Source: CAYVQF01 sp964454015
GTDB lineage: Bacteria > Myxococcota_A > Bradymonadia > UBA4248
Assembly (NCBI GenBank): GCA_964454015.1
Contig: CAYVQF010000092.1
Location: 1-14,157 of the forward strand
Direction: 5' to 3'
Length of the DNA: 14,157 nt
Within the stretch, counting starts at the first letter, position 1; the number at the start of each line of letters is the position of its first letter. The notes beneath the pieces were generated by a model. It was not told the origin of the DNA. It ran no database searches and was given only the letters and a program-made list of their open reading frames with translations. Below are positions 14,104-14,157 of this stretch, piece after piece. Made by a program: the position numbers and the translations under genes.

Positions 14104-14147
14104 CCCTGATCCACGGTCAAGAAAATAAAAAACCCCGTTGTTCTTGG
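14104..14147 (-). repeat. Right copy of the 44-bp inverted repeat
   Basis: The reverse complement of this segment matches 10-53 at 43 of 44 positions. On the minus strand it reads hairpin arm, T6, A, T4, then CTTGACCGTGGATCAGGG, and it ends 28 bases before the ArsA-like start codon. In the frame matching the left copy it hits a stop shortly afterwards, and no gene uses it. TTGACC (14120-14115 on the minus strand) followed by TATTAA (14099-14094) could be a promoter, but the spacing is only 15 and the start codon too close, so I do not call one. Confidence 0.85.
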
Positions 14148-14157
14148 GTTTCCAAGA
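14127..14157 (-). terminator. Strong terminator-like hairpin cut by the right edge
   Basis: On the minus strand TCTTGG (14157-14152), loop AAAC, CCAAGA (14147-14142), then ACAACGGGG and six T (14132-14127). The visible stem is six pairs; if the sequence beyond the edge mirrors this one, the stem reaches about 15 pairs. It would stop transcription coming leftward from outside before the ArsA pair. Confidence 0.5.

Noticed and set aside
14094..14120. TTGACC/TATTAA promoter for the ArsA pair on the minus strand
   Set aside because: The spacer is 15 and the expected transcript start is only about a dozen bases from the start codon, leaving no room for the ribosome site.
1..14157. The window as a classical transposon with terminal inverted repeats
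   Set aside because: There is no transposase, resolvase or integrase, cargo looks chromosomal, a parS site is present, and each repeat is itself half of a hairpin; target-site duplications cannot be checked at the edges.

Overview
The window is about 14.2 kb of moderately GC-rich bacterial DNA, densely coded, with Shine-Dalgarno sites and several ATGA-type gene overlaps. Two exported lipoproteins, a pair of ArsA/GET3-like ATPases, a radical SAM protein with a B12-binding-like domain, and hybrid and membrane histidine kinases together suggest a Myxococcota or Bradymonadota-like (former deltaproteobacterial) genome. This assignment is inferred from gene content and was not tested by phylogeny. 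No rRNA, tRNA, CRISPR array, transposase or phage gene was seen.

Layout. Every gene points toward the middle. The plus strand (60-6139) carries a cytoplasmic histidine kinase with a degenerate receiver, a triple zinc-ribbon protein translationally coupled to it, a lipoprotein resembling secretory-pathway kinases, a TPR protein, and an amidase very like fatty-acid amide hydrolase 2. The minus strand, read from 14075 down to 6127, carries two overlapping ArsA-family ATPases, then an apparent operon: a lipoprotein with a PEP/pyruvate-binding (ATP-grasp) domain, a two-TM histidine kinase, an OmpR/PhoB response regulator and the radical SAM protein. The two gene trains collide tail to tail with a 13-bp overlap of coding ends at 6127-6139.

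Two non-coding signals stand out. First, both window edges carry the same 44-bp sequence in inverted orientation (10-53 and 14104-14147, one mismatch). Each copy looks like half of a long palindrome built on a strong hairpin with a T-tract, so the window appears to start and stop at the centres of two copies of one palindromic element. Second, a near-perfect ParB-binding parS site (TGTTTCACGTGAAACG, 9404-9419) lies in the 5' end of the membrane histidine kinase gene. This suggests the segment lies in the origin-proximal, ParB-loaded part of a chromosome.

How the genes may work together. The lipoprotein-kinase-regulator-radical SAM run is the clearest functional unit: an envelope protein and a membrane kinase with almost no external loop, signalling to a DNA-binding regulator, with a radical SAM enzyme downstream. 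The plus-strand kinase plus zinc-ribbon pair is a second possible signalling unit. The ArsA pair probably forms a heteromeric ATPase. No single known pathway unites all eleven genes.
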